A stretch of DNA of 64,000 nucleotides from Liquorilactobacillus uvarum DSM 19971 (GTDB lineage: Bacteria; Bacillota; Bacilli; Lactobacillales; Lactobacillaceae), in assembly GCF_001434935.1 (NCBI RefSeq), contig NZ_AZEG01000006.1:62001-126000 (forward strand), written 5' to 3'. Of the stretch, positions 55,037-62,426 are shown one piece after another. Every line of letters begins with the position of its first letter. Within the stretch, counting starts at the first letter, position 1. The translations under genes and the position numbers were made by a program. A model generated the notes under the pieces. That model saw nothing but the letters and a program-made list of their open reading frames with translations, searched no databases and was not told the DNA's origin.

Positions 55037-55096
55037 TCATAGCTGCCTTCAACTGAAGCTGTATGGTGGAATATTTAACAATAACCAATTAAATGA

Positions 55097-55954
55097 TCAG
55101 TAAATATTGATTAAGCCTTGGGTTCCCTGATTACCTAAACCCTTAACGTCCACCATAATTTCATAGAGACGTTTGGCTTCGTTGGTAGCTCTTAGATCTA
55201 ATCCCATTTTATCTGCTTCTTCGAGTGCAATACGTAAATCTTTTAAGAAATGACGTGCAAAAAAACCTGGAGTGTAATCGTCCTTTAAAATACGAGGTAC
55301 ATAGTTATCCATGCTCCAATTATCTGCACCACCGCTTGACAACGTCTTAAGGACTTTTTGCTCATCGAGACCTGCTTGACGTGTATAAAGGAGCATTTCA
55401 GTCAGACCTGTCATTGTACCTGCAATCATGATTTGATTTGCCATTTTAGCATGCTGACCTGAGCCTGCAGGGCCAAAATAATTTGAGGTTTTACCAATTT
55501 CCTTAAATAAAGGCAGCATGGTGTGGTAGGTTTTTTCGTCACCGCCGACCATAATTGTTAGAGTTGCGTTCTTGGCGCCGATATCTCCTCCTGAAACAGG
55601 TGCATCAAGGATATTGAAGCTATGGTTATTTCCATAAGCAGCAAGTTTAGCTGCCAAACTTGGACGGCTTGTGGTCATGTCAATTGCTGTTGCGTTCTTG
55701 TTAAGTCCAGCAAAAATTCCATCTTTTTCAAAATAAACTTGTTCTACATCCTGCGGGAATCCAACCATTGTGAAAACGACATCGCTTTGGGCAGCAACTT
55801 CACGCGGACTTGGTGCCCATGTTGCACCAGCAGCGACGAGTTTATCCGTTTTGCTTTTAGTTCGGTTAAAAACAGTTAACGTATGCCCAGCGGCCATAAG
55901 GTTTTTGATGATAGCAGCTCCCATAACGCCTGTTCCGATAAAACCAATTTTCAC
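55097..55954 (-). CDS. NAD(P)-dependent beta-hydroxyacid dehydrogenase
   Basis: The 285-residue protein belongs to the 3-hydroxyisobutyrate/tartronate-semialdehyde group: nucleotide motif 'G-F-I-G-T-G-V-M-G', substrate motif 'D-A-P-V-S-G-G', and 'G-x-x-K-M-A-N' with the catalytic Lys. The GTG at 55954 is preferred (AAAGG nine bases upstream); other in-frame starts overlap that site. Substrate not determined; the fold also serves gamma-hydroxybutyrate and related acids. It lies 54 bases downstream of the DMT gene and may be in the same operon. Confidence 0.88.
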   Translation of the reverse strand: MKIGFIGTGVMGAAIIKNLMAAGHTLTVFNRTKSKTDKLVAAGATWAPSPREVAAQSDVVFTMVGFPQDVEQVYFEKDGIFAGLNKNATAIDMTTSRPSLAAKLAAYGNNHSFNILDAPVSGGDIGAKNATLTIMVGGDEKTYHTMLPLFKEIGKTSNYFGPAGSGQHAKMANQIMIAGTMTGLTEMLLYTRQAGLDEQKVLKTLSSGGADNWSMDNYVPRILKDDYTPGFFARHFLKDLRIALEEADKMGLDLRATNEAKRLYEIMVDVKGLGNQGTQGLINIY

Positions 55955-56008
55955 ATAAATCATCCTTTCTTTGAGAAGATGGTGAGGTAAAAGATAAAGC
56001 ATTTACTA

Positions 56009-56953
56009 TCAGAGAAGTTTTATCATGCCAACTCCTATTACCATGATAAATACTCCAAGGAGTTGTAGCAAGTTAACTGGATTTTTTTGTGAGGCAAATA
56101 GACCGAACTGGTCGACTAGGAGGCTGCCAATAATAGTTCCAATTAACAAAATAACAACAACCATGCCTGTACCTATAATTGGAACGAGGTAGGCATTGGT
56201 ACAGACAAAAAGTGCCCCCATAATTCCACCGATCCAGTTCCACCAGACAGTAGCTTTTATATGGAAGTTATTGAACAATACTTTTCTTTCTTTTAGCAAG
56301 ACAATCAACCATAAGGCGACTGTTCCAACTAAAAATGAAATCAAGGCAGCCTTGACAGCCGAATGAACAACAACACTAAGGTGACCGTTTATTGCGGTTT
56401 GAACAGCGCTTAATGCTCCTGTTAAAACACCGACAATGCGCCATAACCAGCTACTGGTTGTGGGTTGTGCTTTAGCAGAAACACTTTTTAATTTTGATGT
56501 TTGCAGCAAACCTGGTAATGCAACAGCAGAAAAAACACCAGCAAAAACGAGCAAAGCACCACAAATTCGAATTACAGTTAATGGACTTGCAGGTGAAAAA
56601 AACCAACCATAATTATCAATTAACATACTCATGATTATTTGACCTAAAACAGGCATAATAACAGTCTGTACGCTCCCCAAATGTGGAAACAAAATAATAT
56701 TTCCAGTGAGGTATATAACACCTAGAAATCCGCCAATCCAGATCCACCAAGGCTGGTTTACAAGCAGGGTTTTAGAAACAAACAAAGAACCAGTGGTAGC
56801 AAATGTGCTAATAACTAAGAAAAGTGTACCAATTGTGAATGATATCATTGATGAAATAAAGGCTGAATTAACAACCGTACGTAAACGAGAATTCACAGCA
56901 GTTTGCATAGGAAGTATGATTCCGACACTGACACCCAGAATAAGTGGTAGCAT
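56009..56953 (-). CDS. DMT-superfamily transporter, duplicated YdcZ/DUF606-type
   Basis: The 314-residue protein has ten hydrophobic segments formed by two similar halves; each half contains 'T-A-V/I-N-x-R/H-L' and a 'W-I-G-G' followed by 'G' repeats (compare around residues 15-90 and 165-240). This is the pattern of a fused DUF606 (YdcZ) pair. Direction and substrate are unknown. ATG at 56953 follows AAAGGAG; the TTG at 56980 is less likely. Confidence 0.8.
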   Translation of the reverse strand: MLPLILGVSVGIILPMQTAVNSRLRTVVNSAFISSMISFTIGTLFLVISTFATTGSLFVSKTLLVNQPWWIWIGGFLGVIYLTGNIILFPHLGSVQTVIMPVLGQIIMSMLIDNYGWFFSPASPLTVIRICGALLVFAGVFSAVALPGLLQTSKLKSVSAKAQPTTSSWLWRIVGVLTGALSAVQTAINGHLSVVVHSAVKAALISFLVGTVALWLIVLLKERKVLFNNFHIKATVWWNWIGGIMGALFVCTNAYLVPIIGTGMVVVILLIGTIIGSLLVDQFGLFASQKNPVNLLQLLGVFIMVIGVGMIKLL

Positions 56954-57074
56954 AACTAAAAACTCCTTTTTGTTATCCAATGAGTTAATTGATTCTATGA
57001 CTAATCATTGAAAGGTAAAATATCCTTAATTCTATTCTCAATTTTTTTGTTTGTAAAGGAAACAATGATACGAA

Positions 57075-57113
57075 AAAACAGCATGAACGAGATAAAGCTG
57101 CGCATGCTGTTTT
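57075..57113 (-). terminator. Terminator after the OFA-family MFS gene
   Basis: AAAACAGCATG (57075-57085) pairs with CATGCTGTTTT (57103-57113); the minus strand continues with TTTTTCG. Confidence 0.75.
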
Positions 57114-57176
57114 AGATTCTTTTTTATGCAATTTTGTCTTAGTTTTTAATAATTTAATGTGCTTTAAAGTAGTTTT

Positions 57177-58418
57177 TTATGATTTACTTTTTATCAATTT
57201 GCTGGCTTTAATGAAATCTCGTTGTATCCAGAATGAGATTAGCAGTGCCAATAGATCAATCAAAATAAAGGCAGCTAATGTCAAAGTATAGTTGTGGAAC
57301 AGTTGATGTGTTAATGATAATAGTAATGGCCCAACAACTCCAGCAGCGGCCCATGCCGTCAATACATATCCATGAACAGCTCCTAATTCTTTAGTACCAA
57401 AGACATCGCCTAAGTAAGCTGGGATGACAGAAAAGCCTGCTCCATAACAAGACATCAACAAGCATAATGCAATGACAAATAGGAGCGGTAATTTGAAGAT
57501 GAGCATGGCTGAAAGCATTACAATATCGAGAATAAAAATGGCGCTGAAAGTAGCGGGGCGCCCGATATAATCAGACAGAGTTGCCCATATCAAACGTCCA
57601 AAGCCATTGAAAAGGCCTATGATTCCAACCATAATTGCGGCTGTTTGGACAGACATGCCGGTCATGCTCTGAGCCATGGGGGATGCAGCTGAGACAAGCC
57701 CAATCCCGCATGTAATATTGATAAAGAACATTATCCACAGAAAAATGAAGGATTTAGTTTTGAGGGCTTGGTTAGCTGTTAGCTCCGGTCCTCTGGTTAG
57801 ACGTGTTCCTGTTTTTTGAGGAATGCTATTTTCAGTACTGCTTGATAGTGTCAGATTTGGACGAACAATAAACTGTGCAGCAAGCAGCATAATAACAAAA
57901 TAAAATGTTCCTAAGAGGTAGAATGTTTGCTCAAGACCAACACTAGCCATTAGCTGTTGAGCAACAGGGCCAGTCAGCATTGCTGCAAAACCAAATCCCA
58001 TAATAGCTAACCCCGTTGCTAAACCGCGTTTGTCTGGAAACCATTTAATAATTGTTGATACAGGGGTAACATATCCTGCACCCAGTCCTAAACCGCCTAT
58101 GACACCATATGAGAGATATAATAGCCAAATTGAATTTTGATGGATAGCCCAACCAGTCATAATGGTTCCAGTTCCGTAAAGGAAGCTAGCAATAGTTCCC
58201 GTTAATCTAGGGCCTATTTTTTCAACGACTTTGCCCATAAAGGCAGCTGACATTCCTAAGAAGAAAATAGCGATACTAAATGCAAGAGCGACTGAGGATT
58301 CTGCCCAACCATTTTGTTTTGCGATTGGATTAGTAAAAACACTCCAAGCATAAACGGAACCAATCATTAAATGAAACATGACACCTGCAAATGCAACAAC
58401 ATAGCGATTTGTTTTCAA
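57177..58418 (-). CDS. MFS transporter of the oxalate/formate antiporter (OFA) family
   Basis: The 413-residue carrier has 12 membrane segments and OFA-type features: 'G-S-V-Y-A-W-S-V-F', 'G-L-G-L-G-A-G-Y-V-T-P-V' and 'W-F-P-D-K-R-G-L-A-T-G', which are shared with oxalate:formate exchangers and many lactate/monocarboxylate carriers of lactic acid bacteria. The substrate is probably a small carboxylate. The start is uncertain: TTG at 58418 is eight bases after GGAGG and GTG at 58421 is five bases after it. Confidence 0.85.
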   Translation of the reverse strand: MKTNRYVVAFAGVMFHLMIGSVYAWSVFTNPIAKQNGWAESSVALAFSIAIFFLGMSAAFMGKVVEKIGPRLTGTIASFLYGTGTIMTGWAIHQNSIWLLYLSYGVIGGLGLGAGYVTPVSTIIKWFPDKRGLATGLAIMGFGFAAMLTGPVAQQLMASVGLEQTFYLLGTFYFVIMLLAAQFIVRPNLTLSSSTENSIPQKTGTRLTRGPELTANQALKTKSFIFLWIMFFINITCGIGLVSAASPMAQSMTGMSVQTAAIMVGIIGLFNGFGRLIWATLSDYIGRPATFSAIFILDIVMLSAMLIFKLPLLFVIALCLLMSCYGAGFSVIPAYLGDVFGTKELGAVHGYVLTAWAAAGVVGPLLLSLTHQLFHNYTLTLAAFILIDLLALLISFWIQRDFIKASKLIKSKS

Positions 58419-58566
58419 CACCAATTCCTCCACTTTTGATATTATACGAACAATTTAAATATTGTGCACAACTATTGTTGGTATATAAGAATAATATCAC
58501 ATTGATTATCACATTTAAACAATTAAATTTTAGTATAAGACGAATTTTAACGTTAGCTATAGTTAA

Positions 58567-58905
58567 TGGAAAAAACAAATTACGGTTGCTGTTTTTGAAC
58601 AAATAAAAAAGTACAGAGAATCTGCAGTATCCATTTTTAGAGATTATTGTCATCGCGTTGTTTTTTTGATTCTGAATATTCAGAGTGTAGTTGATGTTTC
58701 AACGTATGTTATTGGAGGCGGGATAAGTAGCCAATAACTTTTAATAGAAACGATCAATCAAGAATATGACAGGATACTAACAGAGTTCCCCCTTGTTAAT
58801 GAGACATTAGCTAATCGGGAAATTAAACAGGCAAGATTCAAGAGCGTTGCTAATTTGTATGGAGCATTGTACAGCTTGCTGCAAACTATTGATAGAACTG
58901 TATAA
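58567..58905 (+). pseudogene. Remnant of a ROK-family sugar kinase/regulator, C-terminal part
   Basis: The frame from 58567 to 58905 encodes the C-terminal third of a ROK protein: a helix with 'I-F-R-D-Y', a 'V-I-G-G-G-I-S' strand, and 'F-K-S-V-A-N-L-Y-G-A-L-Y'. A stop codon (TAA at 58735) interrupts it right after G-G-G-I-S-S-Q, and the N-terminal two thirds, including the phosphate loop, are missing. No start codon is present. It is a decayed gene, unrelated in detail to the intact fructokinase at 24219. Confidence 0.7.
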
Positions 58906-59071
58906 ACTAGAGAAACTGTACAAAAAATTGTTAGGTTTTAAATGTGAGTAATGTATAGCTGATTATGTATAAATACGCAAGAAGGTGGCAGAAGGCTCAA
59001 TATTTTTAATGGAACCTCTCCCGAATGTTTTGTGGGGTTGCAAGATGATTGTTTTAAATTTTTAAGCAATA

Positions 59072-59125
59072 AAAATACCCCTAGAGTTAAAGTCTTTTTG
59101 CTTTAACATTGGGGGTATTTTCATT
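59072..59125 (-). terminator. Terminator after hsp20
   Basis: AAAATACCCC (59072-59081) pairs with GGGGTATTTT (59112-59121), and inside it GTTAAAG pairs with CTTTAAC. It can act in both directions. The gap 58906-59071 has no gene. Confidence 0.85.
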
Positions 59126-59200
59126 TTAATCAAGCATCCTTAAACACGATTGGCGTTTTTCATTCGTTGAAGAAAGAAAAGAGAACTTAAATTCAAGACA

Positions 59201-59632
59201 TTACTCAATTTCAATGTGTTTGCCGTTTACTTTTTCTTCTGCGAGTTTTGGCAAAGTAAGTTTCAGAACACCGTTATCACATTTAGCTTTGATTCCACTT
59301 TCATCAACATTTGGTAAACTGTATTGACGGGCAAACCGACCGTAGCTTCGTTCACTCGCAATTACGTTGCCTTCATCATCACTTTTGTCACTGAAAGAAT
59401 CACGTTTAGCGCTGACTGACAAAACACCGTCACGATAGTCAATCGTAATATCTTTCTTATCGATTCCTGGAACATCAATTTGAACCGCATAAACTTTATC
59501 GTTTTCCTTAACGTCCGTCTTTAAGGCACGATTAACCGAATTGTCAAAATCAAAGAACGAACGACCTAAATTTCCGAAGAAATCATCTTGCTTCATCCAG
59601 TTGTTGAAACGATTTGTTAATTCATTTGCCAT
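59201..59632 (-). CDS. hsp20: Small heat-shock protein, Hsp20/alpha-crystallin family
   Basis: The 143-residue chaperone has the alpha-crystallin domain (about residues 40-130): 'D-V-P-G-I-D-K-K-D-I', 'Y-R-D-G-V-L-S-V', 'F-A-R-Q-Y-S-L-P' and the C-terminal 'G-V-L-K-L-T-L-P-K' with the I/V-x-I/V-like end. It binds unfolding proteins under heat or solvent stress. ATG 59632 follows AAAGG at good distance; an ATG four codons upstream overlaps that site. A GGTCAAA heptad (59685-59691) upstream resembles half a CtsR box; no CIRCE element is seen. Confidence 0.93.
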   Translation of the reverse strand: MANELTNRFNNWMKQDDFFGNLGRSFFDFDNSVNRALKTDVKENDKVYAVQIDVPGIDKKDITIDYRDGVLSVSAKRDSFSDKSDDEGNVIASERSYGRFARQYSLPNVDESGIKAKCDNGVLKLTLPKLAEEKVNGKHIEIE

Positions 59633-59749
59633 AATCAAAGACATCCTTTCTTTTTTCTTTTCAATTATTATAATAATCAGAATTGGTCAAATTGCAACTA
59701 AAATGAATTGATATGCGTATTAAAAATGAAATGTATATACCTAAAGATA

Positions 59750-59779
59750 TTGACAGTTGATGAAAGCTAATGATATACT
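59750..59779 (+). promoter_or_regulatory. Strong promoter with no ORF behind it
   Basis: TTGACA (59750-59755) and TATACT (59774-59779) are 18 bases apart, with TGA directly before the -10 (extended type). Transcription would start near 59786 and run into two hairpin terminators. Confidence 0.7.
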
Positions 59780-59785
59780 TAAGTT

Positions 59786-59920
59786 TCTATTATACGGTGA
59801 AGCGTCTGCGATGGAAAGCAGGCGCTATTTTTTGCCTAAAAATTACCAGAAAATGTTGAATAGAAAAAAATCCACCTGTGGACAGCTTGAAAGACTGCTG
59901 TTTCACAGGCTTTTTTTTAC
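59786..59920 (+). ncRNA. Candidate small RNA with two tandem terminator hairpins
   Basis: Starting just after the strong promoter, the first hairpin GCGTCTGC (59802-59809) with GCAGGCGC (59818-59825) is followed by TATTTTTT. A second one, CCTGTG/CAGC (59875-59886) with GCTG/CACAGG (59897-59909), is followed by eight T. Transcripts of about 45 and 130 bases are predicted. No ORF with a ribosome site lies inside. I do not recognise a known RNA family. Confidence 0.45.
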
Positions 59921-60160
59921 AATTAAGCAAGACATTATGGAACATATCCTTTGATTTAAAATTTAAGATAAGGTGATCGAAAGGTGTTAATTTTTAGTTT
60001 TTTTATCCGATTTATGTATTAAAGAAAGTATCTTTGTAAATCTATCTTTAATGTTCTCTTATAAGCAGATCGGTGAAACGCATTAAAAAGTTAAGCGGCA
60101 CAACAATGATCCTATTTCGTTCGTAACTCTGAAGCGTTTAAAATGGGTGGAGGAAATAAT

Positions 60161-60712
60161 ATGCGAAAAAGATATGTAGTTAAACTAGTTGTTGCTTCGA
60201 TATTAATAATGATTGCATTTGTGGATATAGTTAATGCTGATGATGCGACCTCTACGATTTCTTTCAATGTCATGCCAGGGGGATTGGCACTGACATCTAC
60301 CCCCGTGCTTAGTTTGAATTCTGTGAATGGGAAAGGCCCCCAAAAAATATTGAGTGCTAATACGCACTCGAACACCATTAAAGTAACGTATAATTCTAAG
60401 AATAAATTGGAGGTTGAAGACTACCGTGGGCATGGGACTACAGCGTGGAGGGTTTACGCGCAACTATCGTTGAATTCTGCTGGTGCAATTCATGGCGAAA
60501 GTGAGATTTATGATACTGGTTCGGAGCAAAAGAAACGACAGAAACTGTCATTTTCAAGTGAACCGATCAACATTATGAGTGGATCAGCAACAGTCGGTAA
60601 AGAAACAACGAAATTAGTCAACAGCCGACTAGATGTCAATCAAAATCAGCTCCCTGTTGAAGATTATCATGGGACAGTGACATGGACACTTGTGAATACA
60701 GCTGCGAATTGA
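60161..60712 (+). CDS. WxL-domain surface protein (small)
   Basis: The 183-residue product has a signal peptide (about residues 1-25) and a WxL domain covering nearly all the rest: first motif in 'V-E-D-Y-R-G-x4-A-W-R-V' and the second at the C-terminus, 'Y-H-G-T-V-T-W-T-L-V-N-T'. WxL domains attach to peptidoglycan. The ATG at 60161 has GGAGG at ideal distance. The gene faces the rest of the WxL cluster head-on; its stop codon directly abuts the stop of the opposing gene. Confidence 0.88.
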   Translation: MRKRYVVKLVVASILIMIAFVDIVNADDATSTISFNVMPGGLALTSTPVLSLNSVNGKGPQKILSANTHSNTIKVTYNSKNKLEVEDYRGHGTTAWRVYAQLSLNSAGAIHGESEIYDTGSEQKKRQKLSFSSEPINIMSGSATVGKETTKLVNSRLDVNQNQLPVEDYHGTVTWTLVNTAAN

Positions 60713-61624
60713 TTAAGGAGACGTAATCTTTTTTACTATTTTTTTGGTAAAGGTTCCTGAATGTACTTCAATAATTAATAAATATTTTTTGTGTGGTTTG
60801 ATTTGAGCAGTTAATCTCAGAATCAGTGGAAGCTCTGAATAAGGTGCCATTTGAATATTTTTCAAGGCTTTTTTATAGATAGTCTTTTTATGAACAGATA
60901 ATTTTATGTTTAAGCGAATTTTTCCAAAAATGACTGGTGAGTTATTTAGAATTGTGGTGGTTAAATAAACATGACTGGCAGACGAAAAAATGTCTGTTTT
61001 TTTTAACAACAACACAGGAGAATTTTTTTGCATAAAATTCTGCGAGATAAAAATGGGCAATGTCATTGAAAATGTGTTGGTAATTCCGTTGGAAGTTTCT
61101 GTTCGATTATTTTTTGCTTGAACATTTTGTCGAGTAACGTAGATTCCGCCGACAATTGTTCCCTTAAATCCCCTAGCAGGAACTTTAAATTTGAAAAGCA
61201 CATCTTTATATGAGTGAGCTGGAATCAAAACCTTTTTTTTAAGCTCTGTGATACTTAAAGAAGTCAGGGATTTGTAATTATGCGGAACAGTTTTTGCCTT
61301 TTGTGACGCGGCATAAGTAATTTGGCCCTGAGCAGTATTAGAAGCATTGCATAGTTGCACCTGGAAATGAACATTCTGGGTCTTATTATTATTGAAGATA
61401 CGGACACGGAGATGATATATTTTGCCTTTTTTTACTCGCATATGATAATAACCTAACTGAGTATCAGTTTGACCACTGGTGAAATGCGGTGTAATGGAGA
61501 ATTGAGCATCAGTATTACTAGCGGTGTCAGCTTTGACCCAAGTCGTACTTGTTGTAAAAATCCAAAAGAGAGTTAGTAACATAGAAAATATTTGTGCTTT
61601 TGATAGTTTGAAATTTAAAATCAT
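60713..61624 (-). CDS. WxL-interacting protein (DUF916-DUF3324), lacking the C-terminal anchor
   Basis: The 303-residue protein has a signal peptide (about 1-32), a DUF916 domain (about 40-165) with 'G-Y-Y-H-M-R-V' and 'G-T-I-V-G-G-I-Y-V', and a DUF3324 domain to about 295. Family members normally end with a membrane helix and a basic tail; this one stops at 'K-K-I-T-S-P' right after DUF3324, so it would be secreted but unanchored. Its stop codon abuts that of the convergent WxL gene. The ribosome site is weak. It should bind WxL proteins and peptidoglycan. Confidence 0.85.
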   Translation of the reverse strand: MILNFKLSKAQIFSMLLTLFWIFTTSTTWVKADTASNTDAQFSITPHFTSGQTDTQLGYYHMRVKKGKIYHLRVRIFNNNKTQNVHFQVQLCNASNTAQGQITYAASQKAKTVPHNYKSLTSLSITELKKKVLIPAHSYKDVLFKFKVPARGFKGTIVGGIYVTRQNVQAKNNRTETSNGITNTFSMTLPIFISQNFMQKNSPVLLLKKTDIFSSASHVYLTTTILNNSPVIFGKIRLNIKLSVHKKTIYKKALKNIQMAPYSELPLILRLTAQIKPHKKYLLIIEVHSGTFTKKIVKKITSP

Positions 61625-61669
61625 TTTATTAAACTACTTTCTGTTGTCGAAAAAGAGGAAGATTGTGCT

Positions 61670-62380
61670 TCAATCATTGCTGGCAGTGTTATTTAGTGTC
61701 CAAATGATATGGCCGTGGTATTTTCCAGTCTGAAAATTATCTCTTTGTTCATGACTTAAACTATTAAAGTTCAAGGTAGAAGAACCCCTTGTTAAAATTG
61801 TTGCAGCTTTAACACCATTGGTGGGTATTTTTAGCGATGTTAAAACGGGAGTAGCTGTTTTAGTTGTTAAAGTTACTGAACCAGCTCCTTTAGAATATGC
61901 ATTATCCGTCTGTAAATCTAATGTAACAGTGGGGGTAATGGAAAAAAGACCATTTACAAGGGGAGTGATACGAGCACTTACACTCCAACCGCGTTGCTTT
62001 TTACTGTATCCGCGGTAATCTGCAACAGTTAGAGCATTGATTTTGCTGGGGTTGCCATTATACAAGCGAATTTTTGCACCATTGTAAATGGTATTAAGAT
62101 TTATTTTGCCAAAATCCAAAACGGGAACTGAATCTAATTTTAATGAGCCATTATTTGGGATGGAAATTTTTTTTTGCTGCATGTGCGGATCTTCTAGGCC
62201 CTGATTTGTTTGTTTTCCGTGTTGTGTGTTATCTGTACTAACTGTATTTCCTGGATAGACGCTAAACCCAGCTTGTGATTTTATATCGGAAACCTCATCA
62301 GCTTGTCCAGTTTCCACGTTAACAAAGAGGGAAAAAAGTAAAATCAGCCCAGTTAGTATGACTGTGCCACTTTTTTTCAT
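61670..62380 (-). CDS. WxL-domain surface protein
   Basis: The 236-residue product has a signal peptide (about 1-27), a polar linker (about 30-75), and a WxL domain with 'A-D-Y-R-G-Y-x5-G-W-S-V' and the C-terminal 'Y-H-G-H-I-I-W-T-L-N-N-T'. AGGAGGG precedes the ATG. It lies 45 bases upstream of the DUF916/DUF3324 gene in the same direction, so they are probably co-transcribed with the large WxL protein gene upstream. Confidence 0.9.
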   Translation of the reverse strand: MKKSGTVILTGLILLFSLFVNVETGQADEVSDIKSQAGFSVYPGNTVSTDNTQHGKQTNQGLEDPHMQQKKISIPNNGSLKLDSVPVLDFGKINLNTIYNGAKIRLYNGNPSKINALTVADYRGYSKKQRGWSVSARITPLVNGLFSITPTVTLDLQTDNAYSKGAGSVTLTTKTATPVLTSLKIPTNGVKAATILTRGSSTLNFNSLSHEQRDNFQTGKYHGHIIWTLNNTASND

Positions 62381-62426
62381 AAAATCCCTCCTGTTTTTTT
62401 GGTTTACATTACAAAAATACTATTGA

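Noticed and set aside
58434-59200. Possible intact gene in the 770-base gap
   Set aside because: Only the broken ROK fragment and a terminator were found. Other frames are short and lack ribosome sites.
59641-59760. CIRCE or full CtsR operator upstream of hsp20
   Set aside because: Only one GGTCAAA heptad is present and no TTAGCACTC-N9-GAGTGCTAA repeat, so heat-shock repressor control is not claimed.
61524-61733. Small plus-strand ORF overlapping two minus-strand WxL genes
   Set aside because: It lies largely antisense to the DUF916/DUF3324 gene and the WxL gene and has no ribosome site; treated as a shadow frame.
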